A stretch of 64,000 nt of DNA from Lantana camara (lineage: Eukaryota > Streptophyta > Magnoliopsida > Lamiales > Verbenaceae): NCBI GenBank assembly GCA_037501455.1, contig CM074861.1:95457001-95521000 (forward strand), in the 5' to 3' direction. Positions 35,459 to 45,681 of this stretch are shown in pieces. Both the position numbers and the translations under genes were made by a program. The notes under the pieces are model-generated. The model was not told the origin of the DNA and did no database searches. It saw nothing but the letters and a program-made list of their open reading frames with translations. Each line of letters starts with the position of its first letter. Position 1 is the first letter of the stretch.

Positions 35459-37026
35459 GAACATTGCTCGTCCCTGAGTAATACAAAAATTAAGTAAACA
35501 CATCCTCATCAAACCTTCTCCTCTAAGCAATCATCAACTTTCGCCTAAACAAGTCTAGCCAATCAAATCAAATACTCGTAAACAGTAAATCCTCAGAACT
35601 TAGCATGAAAAGTAGACCCTTGTGTAGTGTGTGAGTCAAACAATACAATGTACAAAAATTAGAATGACAACTTCACAATTTCCTCCCAAGTTCCAATCAT
35701 CAATCTTCGGAATACACTCTTCGCACCTATCTCCACTAATGGAATCAAATCAAACCTCGGATCGGTAGGTCTTTTGGGCTTGTAATGTACGCTTAGGGTA
35801 AGGTCATGGAAATTTGGATCAAGTGACTACTCACCAAGCTTACATCATTTACTCTGATCAAAACATGGACACTTCTATTCACCATTAAAACTAAGAAAGA
35901 ATTTTGCCCCAGTCTTCAATTGAATCCCACACTTTCAAATTCACCCTTGGATAATCTTATTTTGTTTTCTTCTTTGCTCTTTCTCTGTTCATATCTTTTC
36001 TTTTCATTCTCTTTTTTTTGTTTTCTTTCTTTCTTTTTCACTTTCGCACAATAACTCCTCATTCCCAATTAATCGTAAGAAAAATTAAAAAGGTCCAAGA
36101 ATAGATTCTTGTCATACCGAATCAAATGAGCAAGCCTTGGTGAAAAATTATCAAGGGAGGTATTTCTATGTTGTACCTTGGCTTATGATGTGGCTACAAA
36201 AATCTGTGCACAACAACTAGGCTCAGGGGGTCAACAGGTTTATGTTATTTAGTGAAAAACGGCTAAATAGAAAAAGCTAAAAATCCTCCGACAACGACTG
36301 CCTACTTTACTTCCTTAGTCTTTCATTAATTCAAAATTTCGCCTTGATAGGACTAAAGTGCATCCTAATCAACTCTTAGACTCATTCGGAAATTATCAAC
36401 TCATCTCTCTAAGTTAAGTACATTATTTCGTTTAACAGTGCTCAAAATATAAGGTCTTACTAACACACTAAATCATCAAATCTCATGCAACTTTCTTCAA
36501 TTCAAAAAGTCTAACTCATTCTAGTAAAAGTTCAACGATCAAACTTCCAAGAAAAGGTTCAAAATAAGGGAAAATTTTCAAAAATTTTCAAAATTACTCG
36601 AATTTTAGCAATTTACAAGTGAAACTACATCTAATCATGCAAATATTCAATAAAGTTCATAGCAATAACGCACACATTCTTCCCCCACACTTAAACTTTG
36701 CAATGTCCTCATGCAAAATGAAAGAACTAAAGGGTGAGAGAACTTCCTGATTAACTGACGAACCGGCAACGTGCCTGCTATGCTTCCGAAACCGGAACAA
36801 GTGACTAGAAAACACGGATCAAGTGCATAGGCAATTGACAATCAACATGCATCCAACAAGTATAATAATAGTCACAAATTCATGAAAACAAAAGCACCAT
36901 AGCATAAACCAAGTCAGAAAATCGAACATAGCAAAAAGTTAAGTGTAGACAAATATCCAAACATAGTAAAGCATAAACGAAACAAATGTCTAGAACTCTA
37001 GGAAAAAAAATATCAAGATAACAAAA
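35459..37026. other. non-coding 3' internal region of Athila-2
   Basis: AT-rich, with a T/C-rich stretch at 35960-36050. From about 36200 it is collinear with the start of the window (Athila-1). A second purine tract (minus sense AAGTGTGGGGGAAG, 36680-36693) sits downstream of the second frame. No coding frame seen. Confidence 0.7.
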
Positions 37027-37575
37027 TCAGGGCGACGGGGGTCCTCCAAAATACTGATCCAAGCGAGCACTGAACCCGTCAAACTTGGCCTCCCACGCGT
37101 CGAATTGTTCATCTATATAATGTGCTAAATCTTCAACCATAGCAATAACGGTGGTCAAGTCAACCCTCAATCCTGCCAGCTCTGCGCATACGCCTCTTAA
37201 AGTCACGGGAGTGTCGTCACTAGCCTCGGCAATAATAGGGGCATTATTGCGAAGAACCGCAAACTCATCATCAGGTCGGTCAGGAATCCGAACCAAGAGC
37301 TCCCTCTACCTCGCAGAAAGCTCATCGAACCGGGCTATCCCCCAGTTGTACATCTATCAGAAATGATCTCTCTCACGGATAGGCCACCATGGCAAAACCT
37401 TATGCTTCAGCACTCCACTCTCCCAAGTTATAGCTAAGCCTACGGTCTCTAAGTACTCCGGGCTAGTATGTCCAAAACTGATAGGCAAAGTCCCTCTCGG
37501 TGGGGAAGCTTCTTGCTTGTTAATTGAAGATGATTGACCCAGGGGAACAATTGAATCTCTAGTAAGGTGGGTTAA
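37027..37575 (-). pseudogene. second frame of Athila-2, unknown product, three in-frame stops
   Basis: One minus-strand frame can be read from about 37575 to 37027, broken by adjacent TGA and TAG near 37357 and by a TAG near 37310. The last 89 codons are open and encode an alpha-helical, hydrophilic stretch (LRVDLTTVIAMVEDLAHYI ... FDAWEAKFDGFSARLDQYF). It starts just downstream of the TATA-like box at 37589. In Athila elements a frame in this position can be env-like or unknown; I see no signal peptide or membrane segment here. The stops are consistent with CGA and CAG codons after C-to-T change. Confidence 0.6.
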
Positions 37576-37588
37576 GTGGGTGTAAGGG

Positions 37589-37596
37589 TATTTATA
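37589..37596 (-). promoter_or_regulatory. internal TATA box of Athila-2
   Basis: TATAAATA on the minus strand, 13 bp upstream of where the second frame can first be read and about 100-300 bp downstream of the palindrome array. The same pair (array then TATA) occurs in the LTR and in Athila-1 at 1036-1336. Confidence 0.55.
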
Positions 37597-37689
37597 GGTT
37601 TGGGGGAAAGGAAACCGAAATTGGGTAGGACAAGACTCAAATTAACCCTAAAAAAGTGTGCCTAAAATCTAATTTTCGCCAGTCGGACC

Positions 37690-37890
37690 GTAACGGGCGT
37701 TGTCGATTTTCCTAAGACAAATGGGTAACGGCCGTTACCCCTGTCGGGCAAGACACCTGTGTCCAATAACGGGCATTCCCAAAAAAATAATTAATGAGAC
37801 TTAACGCCCATTACCTATAGTACCCAGCACGTCTGATCTCATTAACGGGCGTTACCGAAAAATAACAGCAATAGTGTAATGCCCGTTACT
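37690..37890. repeat. palindrome array, Athila-2 internal region
   Basis: Best copy 37723-37740: a perfect 18-bp palindrome with half-site GGGTAACGG. Decayed copies with TAACGGGCGTT or TAACGCCCATTAC occur near 37691, 37800, 37843 and 37877. Confidence 0.8.
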
Positions 37891-38329
37891 TATAATTCCA
37901 CCCAAAACTTAAGTAAAACACAAACACAAAACTAATAGTGCTCGGTCACATCAATTAACGCATAGTATTCAATCAAATCACAGTGCACCATTTTCCCGAA
38001 AAGAACACACATAGTCACCTAGAACATTTCATATCAACGATTCATTCTCCTCAAGGAATACAATCAAACCATGCACAAGCACACTAATAAATTGAATGGA
38101 CCTCAATATTGGTAAATACCCACAAATCACGGCCTCTCATTATCTAGCTCTTGGCTATCTAGCACACCATCAAGTGACCTGTAACGAGGGAGACAGCTCA
38201 ATTATTCCGAGAAAACAAGGACAGCAGGAACGAAAACAACGTAAACAAAAACAAAACAAGAGGAAAGGAAAAGGGAAAAGTTAGTTCTAAGTTATAGTCG
38301 TTAGCTTGACTGCAGAAACCAATCTGGGA

Positions 38330-39120
38330 TTAGCAATTTCCAAGTAACGAGTCATAAGGAGTGACCTCGTTCTTGTTACTCACGAACCCAGAGCTTGATC
38401 TCCAAGTATCTGAATCCAAAGCATCCTTCATTCTCGCTATCTGAAACTTCGTTTCTCTCTGCCAATCAACTGCATCTCTTTGTTCCGTATACAGAGTTTC
38501 TCCTTCTGGTGTAGTATTGACAACCTTAATCATGCAACACTTATCTGGACTTGCGGATGGTGTCCTGGGACCAAAGTTCCTGAACTCCATTCTTTCATCT
38601 CCTATTTTAAACGTGAGCCGTCCATTCTGAACATCAATATCTGCTCCGGCCATAGCCAGAAACGGTCTTCCAAGTATCAATGGCATCCTCTCATCACTCT
38701 CAATATCAAGAACTACAAAATCAGTGGGAATATGAAATTTTCCAACTTTTACCAAAATGTCTTCCAAAATTCCTGTCGGATATTTCACCGATCTATCTGC
38801 TAATTGGAGTATCATATTTGTCGGTGTGAGCTCCTTCACTCCTTATTTCCTACAAGTAGACAATGGAATTAAACTCACACTAGCTCCTAAATCACATAGA
38901 ACATTATGAAATTGCAAAGAATCGATGGTAAGGGGAATTGAAAAACTCCCTGGATCTTTAAGCTTTGGAGGAAGCTTATGCTGAATAATAGCACTGTATT
39001 CCTCAGTCAGTATCACAGTAGTGACGGGCCTCTCCTTGCTTGGAATCACTTCTTGAATCTCTTCTTCCTCCAATTTCTCTTTCTTCAACGTAATTTTCTC
39101 TTCGGCCTTCTCAAATAGTC
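38330..39120 (-). pseudogene. retropepsin-type protease of Athila-2, broken
   Basis: 38843-39088 encodes the active-site loop LCDLGASVSLIPLS. 38330-38839 (169 codons) encodes the rest, with LQLADRSVKYPTGILEDILVKVG and PLILGRPFLAMAGADIDV. The DLGAS catalytic loop is intact, but a stop at 38840-38842 directly after it separates the two parts, and the frame differs from that of gag. Role in the family: cleavage of the gag polyprotein in particles. Confidence 0.85.
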
Positions 39121-39800
39121 GATTTTAAGCACAACATCCTCAATATCTGAGCTTGCACACTCGTTCGGTCCTTCTGCATCTCTATTGTCTCCTATAAATA
39201 TGGCCTGGCATTGCTCCTTCGGATTGTTTTCAGTTTGGCTTGGTAGCATTCCTGGGCCTCTCAGATTCAAAGATTGGGCAATCTGACCAATCTGAATCTC
39301 CAAAGTTTTGGTCTAATTTACCACTTGATCTACTTGGGCTTCCAACTTCTGATGTCGTCCTGTAGATACGGTTATGAACTTTTCAAGTGCGACCTCCCAA
39401 CCCTGCTTTTGCCCCTGCTGAGGTGGTGCAACATTAAATTAGGCTAGCGGTCGTGGTTGAAATTGTTGCCTAGGTTGGAACTGTGGCCTAGGTTGTGGTG
39501 GTTGTTGAACATTCTGATTATTAGACCACGACAAATGAGGGTGGTTCTTCTATCCTGGATTGTAGATGTTTGAGTAGGGATCATTTGCTGGTTTGAAGTT
39601 ACCTGCATAATTCACCTGCTCTTGCACCTGTTCTCCTGCATTGCTATGAGGACACACATTAAAATCATGTGGACCACTACAGATTTCACATGTTACCTGA
39701 ACTGGTTGGGATTGTATCCCAACTGCATTGACAGTTAGTTGATCCAATTTCTTGTTAAGCGCTTCAAATTTAGCATTGATGACGGTTAAGCCATCTAACT
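39121..39800 (-). pseudogene. gag C-terminal linker and zinc knuckle of Athila-2
   Basis: 39550-39747 carries the knuckle CEICSGPHDFNVC (CX2CX3HX4C), and 39085-39303 a segment with IGQIAQSLNLRGPGMLPSQ. The frame changes relative to gag because one base present in Athila-1 (GTGCAAGTAGG) is missing at about 39812. Additional stops lie in the glutamine/proline-rich linker 39304-39549. Confidence 0.8.
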
Positions 39801-40607
39801 CTATGACTCCTGTTGCACTTTCGCTGGTTGCGAATGGCTCCTTTCATGCACAAAAACATCTTTCTGCGATATATTATCCAATAACTCGGTAGTAACTACT
39901 TCAGATTTGGCTAAAAATACTCCGCCAGCTGCGGCATCCATTGCTCCTCTAAAGGTAGGCGACATCCCATTGTAGAAAGTCTGAATCAATAACCAACCGG
40001 GAATTCCGTGATGTGGACACTTCTTCTGCAAATCCTTAAATCTCTCCCAAGCTTCATAGAAAGATTCTTCATCCAACTGCCTGAAACCATGGATATCATT
40101 CCTGTACTTCGAGGTTTTGCTAAGCGGAAAGAACTTTGCTAGGAAAGCCTGAGATAATGCTGTCCAAGTCTGAAAAGATTCATTTGGGACAATACTCAGC
40201 CATGCTTTAGCTCGATCCCTAAGTGAAAAGGGAAAAAGCCTAACTCGGATAGCATCAGTAGTGACATTATGAATTTTGAAGGTATCACAAACTTCCAAGA
40301 AATACTCCAAATGTGAAGTTGGATCCTCCAAAGATAGCCCTAAAAACGGATTATTCTGTAACAAATTTATGATAGCTGGTTTAATCTCAAAGTTGTTTGC
40401 TGCAATCGGTGGACGAGTTGCACTCTGAATTGCTCCAGCTTGCGGGACGTTATAGTCTCTTATCGCCGGTGGTGGTGGTGGGTCTGCTTCAGCCATCGGT
40501 AAAGCAATTGGTTTCTTCTCCTTCTTATTTCTTCTCCTAATAGCACTCAGTTTTCTCTCAATTTTCGGATCGTATGGAACCAAATCAGGATCTTGAGACC
40601 TTCGCAT
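39801..40607 (-). CDS. gag capsid-like protein of Athila-2
   Basis: 268-codon open frame. Residues 1-50 are basic then proline-rich (RRRNKKEKKP, ADPPPPPAIRDYNVP); residues about 80-240 form the retrotransposon gag domain with NNPFLGLSLEDPTSHLEYFL, LRDRAKAWL, FLAKFFP, FYEAWERFKDLQKKCPHHG and TFYNGMSPTFRGAMD. The family assembles cytoplasmic virus-like particles around element RNA. The 3' end is a frameshift artefact (reads VQQES then stop), so the natural protein was longer and continued into the knuckle. The start is the first ATG, about 130 bp after the primer site. Confidence 0.85.
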   Translation of the reverse strand: MRRSQDPDLVPYDPKIERKLSAIRRRNKKEKKPIALPMAEADPPPPPAIRDYNVPQAGAIQSATRPPIAANNFEIKPAIINLLQNNPFLGLSLEDPTSHLEYFLEVCDTFKIHNVTTDAIRVRLFPFSLRDRAKAWLSIVPNESFQTWTALSQAFLAKFFPLSKTSKYRNDIHGFRQLDEESFYEAWERFKDLQKKCPHHGIPGWLLIQTFYNGMSPTFRGAMDAAAGGVFLAKSEVVTTELLDNISQKDVFVHERSHSQPAKVQQES

Positions 40608-40740
40608 ACACTGTAAACCTGCACAAGAAAAAAGAATTCCTCAGTCCAATTCCACAGTAACAAGGATAATAAACACAAAGTAAAATAATAGTCTAAAGCA
40701 CTAGATCAAAACAATTGAGTAATATTGACTCAAAACGCCT

Positions 40741-40758
40741 TCCCCGGCAATGGCACCA
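40741..40758 (-). other. primer-binding site of Athila-2, tRNA-Asp, two mismatches
   Basis: TCCCCGGCAATGGCACCA on the plus strand: two transitions from the perfect site at 10280-10297, both at former CpG or CNG cytosines. It agrees with an older, decayed copy. Confidence 0.88.
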
Positions 40759-41850
40759 AAAACTTGTTGTAAAAGGTTTTACTACAGTTAAAAACCAATC
40801 GTGCAAGTGTACACTAACATACACGTAGCACAATAGGATCGAACCCACAGGGAAGGAAAATCAATCACTACTCTCTATTCTCTCTAATCTAAAGACTTAA
40901 CGAAATCAAGGGTATTTCTATTAATCTACTGACGCAGAAATTAACAAGTAACAGAACTAAAATTGCAATTAACAACTGAAACACACGAATTAACTTCAGT
41001 AAACTAAATAGGCAAGGGGAAAAAGCTTTGAATCATACAATCAGGAGTTAATGTGATACTTGTTTGACAAGTGTAATTCTACAACCTAGTCACTTATATT
41101 TGAATTACCCTCTTTCGAGGTGTAACCAAGTGCTTAATTAGTCTTCAATGTTGCTCTCGCAATCACCAATAGTTAATTAAACCATATGAACAAGACTAGT
41201 GTAATTCAATATTCTAGTGGCTCGACGTGGAATAAGATTACTGTTGTATAAGCTAGGACCAAATCTCTTTGAACCCTACAACTTACAAGTGTTGAAAACC
41301 CTCTAAACTACCATCACTCTTTCGATCTATAGGTAATAATTGTGACACATGCTACGGGTGATCGGGCCATCGCAAGTCAATTCAAAACAGTTTTCAAACT
41401 AAGAATTAACACAAGTCATTCAAGCATCTCATCAAATATCCATCATGTAATCATCATCACTTCCCCCTAGCCCTAGTTAATTAGCTACTTATAATTGAAG
41501 CAAAAATCATAAAACTAAAGGAAATTGCATTAAAATTAATCATCGTCAAAGAATCTAGATAAAGTCTAACAATTAAACTCATAAACCTTCAGCCATAACC
41601 AAAACGAAACTAGCATATGCAACTAAAACTAAAATCAAAGGAATTACTTTGGAAATTTAAAGCAACAATAAAACCAAAGATGTTCTCGGAATTCAATCCT
41701 GTCGCCTTCTTAAATTCTCCGGATATCTCTTGAAACTTCTGAGTTTTCTCCCAAACCCTAGGTCTTGAATTCCGCTCTTTCTCCCTCTCTGTGTCGCTCT
41801 CCTCTCTTTCTCTATGTCGTCCTCCCTACAAAAAGACCTCAAAACGTGCA

Positions 41851-41856
41851 TATATA
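41851..41856 (-). promoter_or_regulatory. TATA box of the Athila-2 LTR
   Basis: TATATA, 26 bp downstream (minus sense) of the nearest palindrome at 41882. The Athila-1 LTR has a comparable site at 11337-11347. Confidence 0.55.
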
Positions 41857-41881
41857 GCAGCCCTAAGTGAATTCTCGCCGC

Positions 41882-42135
41882 CCTAGGTAACGGGCGTTAC
41901 CTAGGCCATGTCTTGCCAACGTTAACACCCGTTAATCGGATAAATCGTGTCTGCGCTTATACAAGTAGTAACGGGCGTTATTGAGTTTCTTCAGTGAAAT
42001 GGTAACGGGCGTTACCATTCTTTCTCCAGATTTCATCTCCTCTTAAGGCTCTTAACGGGCGTTAAAAACTTTGTGCTGCCATAGAGTAACGGGCGTTAGT
42101 CCTCTGATTCGTCTCATCCTGTGCTCATTAACGGG
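41882..42135. repeat. palindrome array in the Athila-2 LTR
   Basis: 41882-41905: 11-bp arms CCTAGGTAACG around GG. 41998-42019: 10-bp arms AATGGTAACG around GG. About 42052-42065: arms TTAACG around GG. Imperfect copies near 41921, 41967, 42087 and 42127. The core TAACG-GG-CGTTA is constant, while the outer arm bases vary in complementary pairs. Confidence 0.9.
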
Positions 42136-42303
42136 AGTTACTCCTTTTTCTCCCAAAAATACGTGAAATCGCTCTGCTTTACCGTTTCGTAACTGCAACT
42201 CTAATGACACCTGAACAGAGTCAAATAAATACATAAACGCATCAAACTGCACCAGAATATCATCTATTTAACACTTAAAATCATTCAATTTATACACACA
42301 ACA

Positions 42304-42860
42304 GTGGCTGGCTGAAAGTGTTGGTGGTGGGTGTTTGGCCAAAAGTGGTGGTGGTGGTGGTGAAGAATAGGCGGCGGTTGTTGTTAGTTGTGGTGCAGGT
42401 GGCGGCTGGTGTTGGTGGAGATGGTGGTCGCCGGAAGAACTCGCCGGAGAAGGACCCCCAACCACCGCCATTGCCGCATCTCTGATTCATTGTGGAGCCA
42501 CCACCGTCAAAAATCGGGCCATGAAATTGGTACGAATGCGATCCTCGTATCGCGGTGATTGAAAAGCACTATACGTACTGATGGGTCTGAATATATGATA
42601 CAGAGTCCAATCACTTTAGAATTTGTTTGAAGTGGGGGAAACCAAAGGTGATCGCCGGAAAAGGTGGTGGGTTCAACCTGCTAGGACGAACACCAAAGAA
42701 ACAGAGGTCAGATGGCCAAGCTGGGGGAATTGGGGGTAATTCCCAGTTTGGCTCTCCGACGCTCAAGTCAGATGATGATTTGAAAGAGAGAATAAGCAAA
42801 ATGCGAAGTTGCAGTAATGGAGATTGCTTATAGTGTTGAAGGTGAAGACTCATATTTATA
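42304..42860 (-). pseudogene. possible 5' part of a plant gene, cut by Athila-2
   Basis: Minus strand: TATAAATA at 42853-42860, about 360 bp of possible leader, then ATG 42471 opening a frame rich in P, S, H, Q and T (MAVVGGPSPASSSGDHHLHQ at the start). It runs into the Athila-2 LTR at 42303, where it would be truncated after about 56 host codons. Composition suits the disordered N terminus of a plant regulatory protein, but no domain is seen and the family is not recognised. An upstream ATG at 42490 in another frame overlaps it. Alternative: non-genic GC-rich DNA. Confidence 0.35.
42591..42833 (+). other. plus-strand open frame with exon-like composition, unidentified
   Basis: Open from 42591 to TAG 42833 without an ATG at its start. 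It encodes a charged, glycine-rich stretch (AGKGGGFNLLGRTPKKQ, LKSDDDLKERISKMRSC) that looks more protein-like than the opposite strand. It could be a terminal exon of a plant gene reading rightwards, in conflict with the minus-strand model. I cannot choose between them from sequence alone. Confidence 0.3.
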
Positions 42861-43010
42861 GTTGAGGGTCAGGGACCCTTTGGTCATTTTCACCGTGTGG
42901 TCCTGGCCAAATATTGCCCTAACACGTGGCGTTATGGGAGAAACCTAGGAGAATCTTCCTGTAAAAGCCGGTGAAAGTTAGTGTTGGCAACAGTGGCAGG
43001 TGCGCGGGCA

Positions 43011-45681
43011 TGTAATGTAGCACCCTAACCCCAAGGCGCCACATCCCCCGCACCGTAGCCTCGATCCACGCATGAAATGGACAGTTCATACATAAACCAA
43101 GGCCACAGCGAACGGGTGACAATAAAAACGACGCTCTAGGCGGGACCTCTCCCCCAGCATAACCAACAAACATGAATAGAAAAGCGGAAGCAATAAAGTC
43201 ATTCATATATATATAGGTACCATATTTATTACATAGATACTTATAGGTACCAATTATCTATCAATACACTATCATTTCTACAAAATAGGTAACGACTTAA
43301 GTATACAAAATATGTCGTTCGTGGACATAACATGATATCCGACAAAATATACACATGAAAGGTGCAACACTAGACCCGTGATAATGCAGGACTCGACCAA
43401 CTCCCGCCTAGCACAACCACGCTCAAAGTGTACCTGAAAAGTGAAACGTCAGTCTACCGAAGACTGAGTGAGGGGCAGTAATATATCACACATCACATGC
43501 AAGTTGTAGCCTCGGGTGAAGACTTTAGCATAAAATAGATATGTAATTTGAGAAGTTAATCTTTGCCCGAGATTACAACCAACCATTTTAACACGTTTAT
43601 TTAATCATGCTTGTCAATATCATGAACATGTGGCCCCGGCGAGCAAGGGCAATCTCCAACCGAACTCCCAATCGTGAACAATACGTGATCATGCGTGCTT
43701 GCTTGATAAATACGTGATCATACAATTTAATTAGTGCTCACATAAACAATTTCATGCTTGAAATCATGCAATAACCCGAGGATAACCCGACATGCCGGAT
43801 TAATCCCCAGTCTCCTTCTTCCTCCGGGTGATAGCGAGTTTGCAAGGCTCGACTATCCACGACATGGTGTGTGTAGAGGACATGACCCTCTAGACACGGA
43901 ACTCCTTCCACCACTAATCTCCTAGTGGCTTCGGGGGTGATCCCAACAATGTGAGGATAATTCAGGAGTTACCCGTCAGCCCTTGCTTTCCCGGTTGGCT
44001 CAAGAATTACCCTCGGGCCCACGTGCAATCATGTACTCGCCAAACATGCTTGAAATCATGATAATCAATACTTTCTTGCTTGGAAATGTTTATAACTTTG
44101 AAAACGTTTATAATTATAATAGATTTTGGCCGAAAATAGCACGTAAGGGTGGTAGGGTTCTATAAACATAACCTAAACCTCACCTTTCCTTGCAAAATAT
44201 AATATAGAAGCGTTCTAAGGAGCTTGCTCCCCGTCCACGCCCTCGTGACCTGTGCAAATACGACGTATATACGTGAGACAAGACCTAAAATGACCAAAAT
44301 ATGACGAACGGCGGAAATGTGTCGAGACGACCATAAAAATGCAATGTGGTATGATAACATTTCGTTTCACATCATATTAACACATATTATAGCAATTCGG
44401 GGTCAAAGAAGTCGTTGGATCGAGGGGCTAATTTCGTAATTTTATGCAGTGAATTTTACACTGCAATACAGGTGGGAACGGCCGTTCTGGTTCCCTTTGA
44501 AAAATGGGAACGGTCGTTCCCATAAACCCCCAAAGCGCGCCAACGTTTTCCCATTTTAAAAACGCGCCTAGCCGGGAACGGCCCTTCTGGCTCCAAGGCC
44601 AAAATGGGAACGGCCGTTCCCGTGGTCAGCCGCCTATTTCCCTTTGAAAGGTGGGAACGCCCGTTCCCACAAAGCCTTGAGGCTGGGAACGGTCGTTCCC
44701 AGTTTCTGTAATTGAAAAACAGAGCAAAAAAAGAGCATGCTCTCGGGGAAGAAGCAACAAAGCAACAAAATTTCATTTTTGATCCCAAAATGCTATAATC
44801 TCTGGAATTATGAGGTAAACAACTTCAATACATGATAATATAACACTTAAACACCTAAAACCATGAAATATCATCACAAATTCATGCTCCATGCTCATGA
44901 TCAAACTTGATCATTTTTGCCAAATATCCAAGAATTTCAAGCTAGAAATCATGCAATAATTCATGATATGATTATTGAATCATGCTTTGCACAACACCTA
45001 ATTCATCTAGCACATCAAGCTCAAACCCTAACCTATTCAAATGTGATCAAAATCATCATTTCCATGCAAACCAACCTTGAAAATGAAAGAAATGAAGAAA
45101 GTGGATGATGATGATGATGATCTCCTAATTCCTTGGAACACTTCTTGAAATCTTGATGATTGATGGAAAAATCCACTCTTCCCTTTTCTCTTCTTTGAAC
45201 CGAGAGAGAGATGAATATGTTTTGCAAATTTTGGATGAAATGGGCTCAAAGAAGCTAGGAGATGAATAACGTGATTCATCCTCCTTGATTTTTGTGAAAT
45301 GTAGAATTTGCAATTTAATCCTTTGTCTTATGAAGTCATGCGATTAGGTATGCAACCATTTAAAATATACTCAATCAAGTCCCTAAGAGTTTATGCAATT
45401 AAGTCCCTAGAATTATAGAAAATATTTAACTAGGGACAATTTGGTAATTTTATCACTCTCGGTAATGGTTTTCACGCAAGAAATATTTTTCGTGCCATGA
45501 AATAATATTTTGAATGATATGAAATCAAATGATTTATATGAACAATGTTTCATGCATTTTATAAAAATTATGAATGCCACGTAAGAATATATTATAAATT
45601 AAAGAAATGAAGTAAACCTACGCTCAAACGCACACGTGGCGTGCTTACCTGTTCATCCGGAAACCGGGGCGTTACATGTAA
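43011..45681 (-). mobile_element. solo LTR G, 2661 bp, target duplication TGTAA
   Basis: The LTR is 43016-45676, plus-strand ends TGTAGCACCC and GGGGCGTTACA, flanked by TGTAA at 43011-43015 and 45677-45681. Minus orientation by its TGTAACGCCCC start and by shared segments (TCTCCTTCTTCCTCCGGGTG near 43810) with LTR E. No internal domain. It separates the putative promoter DNA at 45682-46190 from 42304-43010. Confidence 0.93.
44474..44702. repeat. palindrome array of solo LTR G (GGGAACG-NN-CGTTCCC)
   Basis: 44504-44523: arms ATGGGAACG around GT. 44606-44621: perfect palindrome GGGAACGGCCGTTCCC. 44651-44670: arms GTGGGAACG around CC. 44683-44702: arms CTGGGAACG around GT. Two decayed copies at about 44474 and 44574. 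Central dinucleotide and outermost arm pair vary; the arms stay complementary. Confidence 0.93.

Larger units (their letters stand above)
35218..42303 (-). mobile_element. Athila/Tat-like gag-protease element, copy 2 (Athila-2)
   Basis: Minus-strand element: 5' LTR 40765-42303, tRNA-Asp primer site, gag, zinc knuckle, protease, a palindrome array with TATA box, a second decayed frame, polypurine tract, and the last 226 bp of the 3' LTR (35218-35443). The rest of that LTR is displaced by LTR E. Reverse transcriptase and integrase are absent, as in Athila-1. The right flank GTGGC (42304-42308) is the candidate target duplication. Confidence 0.9.
40765..42303 (-). repeat. 5' LTR of Athila-2
   Basis: 1539 bp, plus-strand ends TGTTGTAAAA and CACACAACA. 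It aligns with 10304-11736. In minus sense: a palindrome array (42140 to 41882), then TATATA at 41851-41856, then a pyrimidine-rich leader. Confidence 0.9.

Noticed and set aside
41882..42135. Regularly spaced palindromes as a CRISPR array
   Set aside because: Plant LTR context, variable repeats and spacers, no cas genes.
42919..43206. 95-codon minus-strand frame crossing the start of solo LTR G
   Set aside because: It spans the insertion junction of the LTR at 43015/43016 and so cannot be an ancestral gene.
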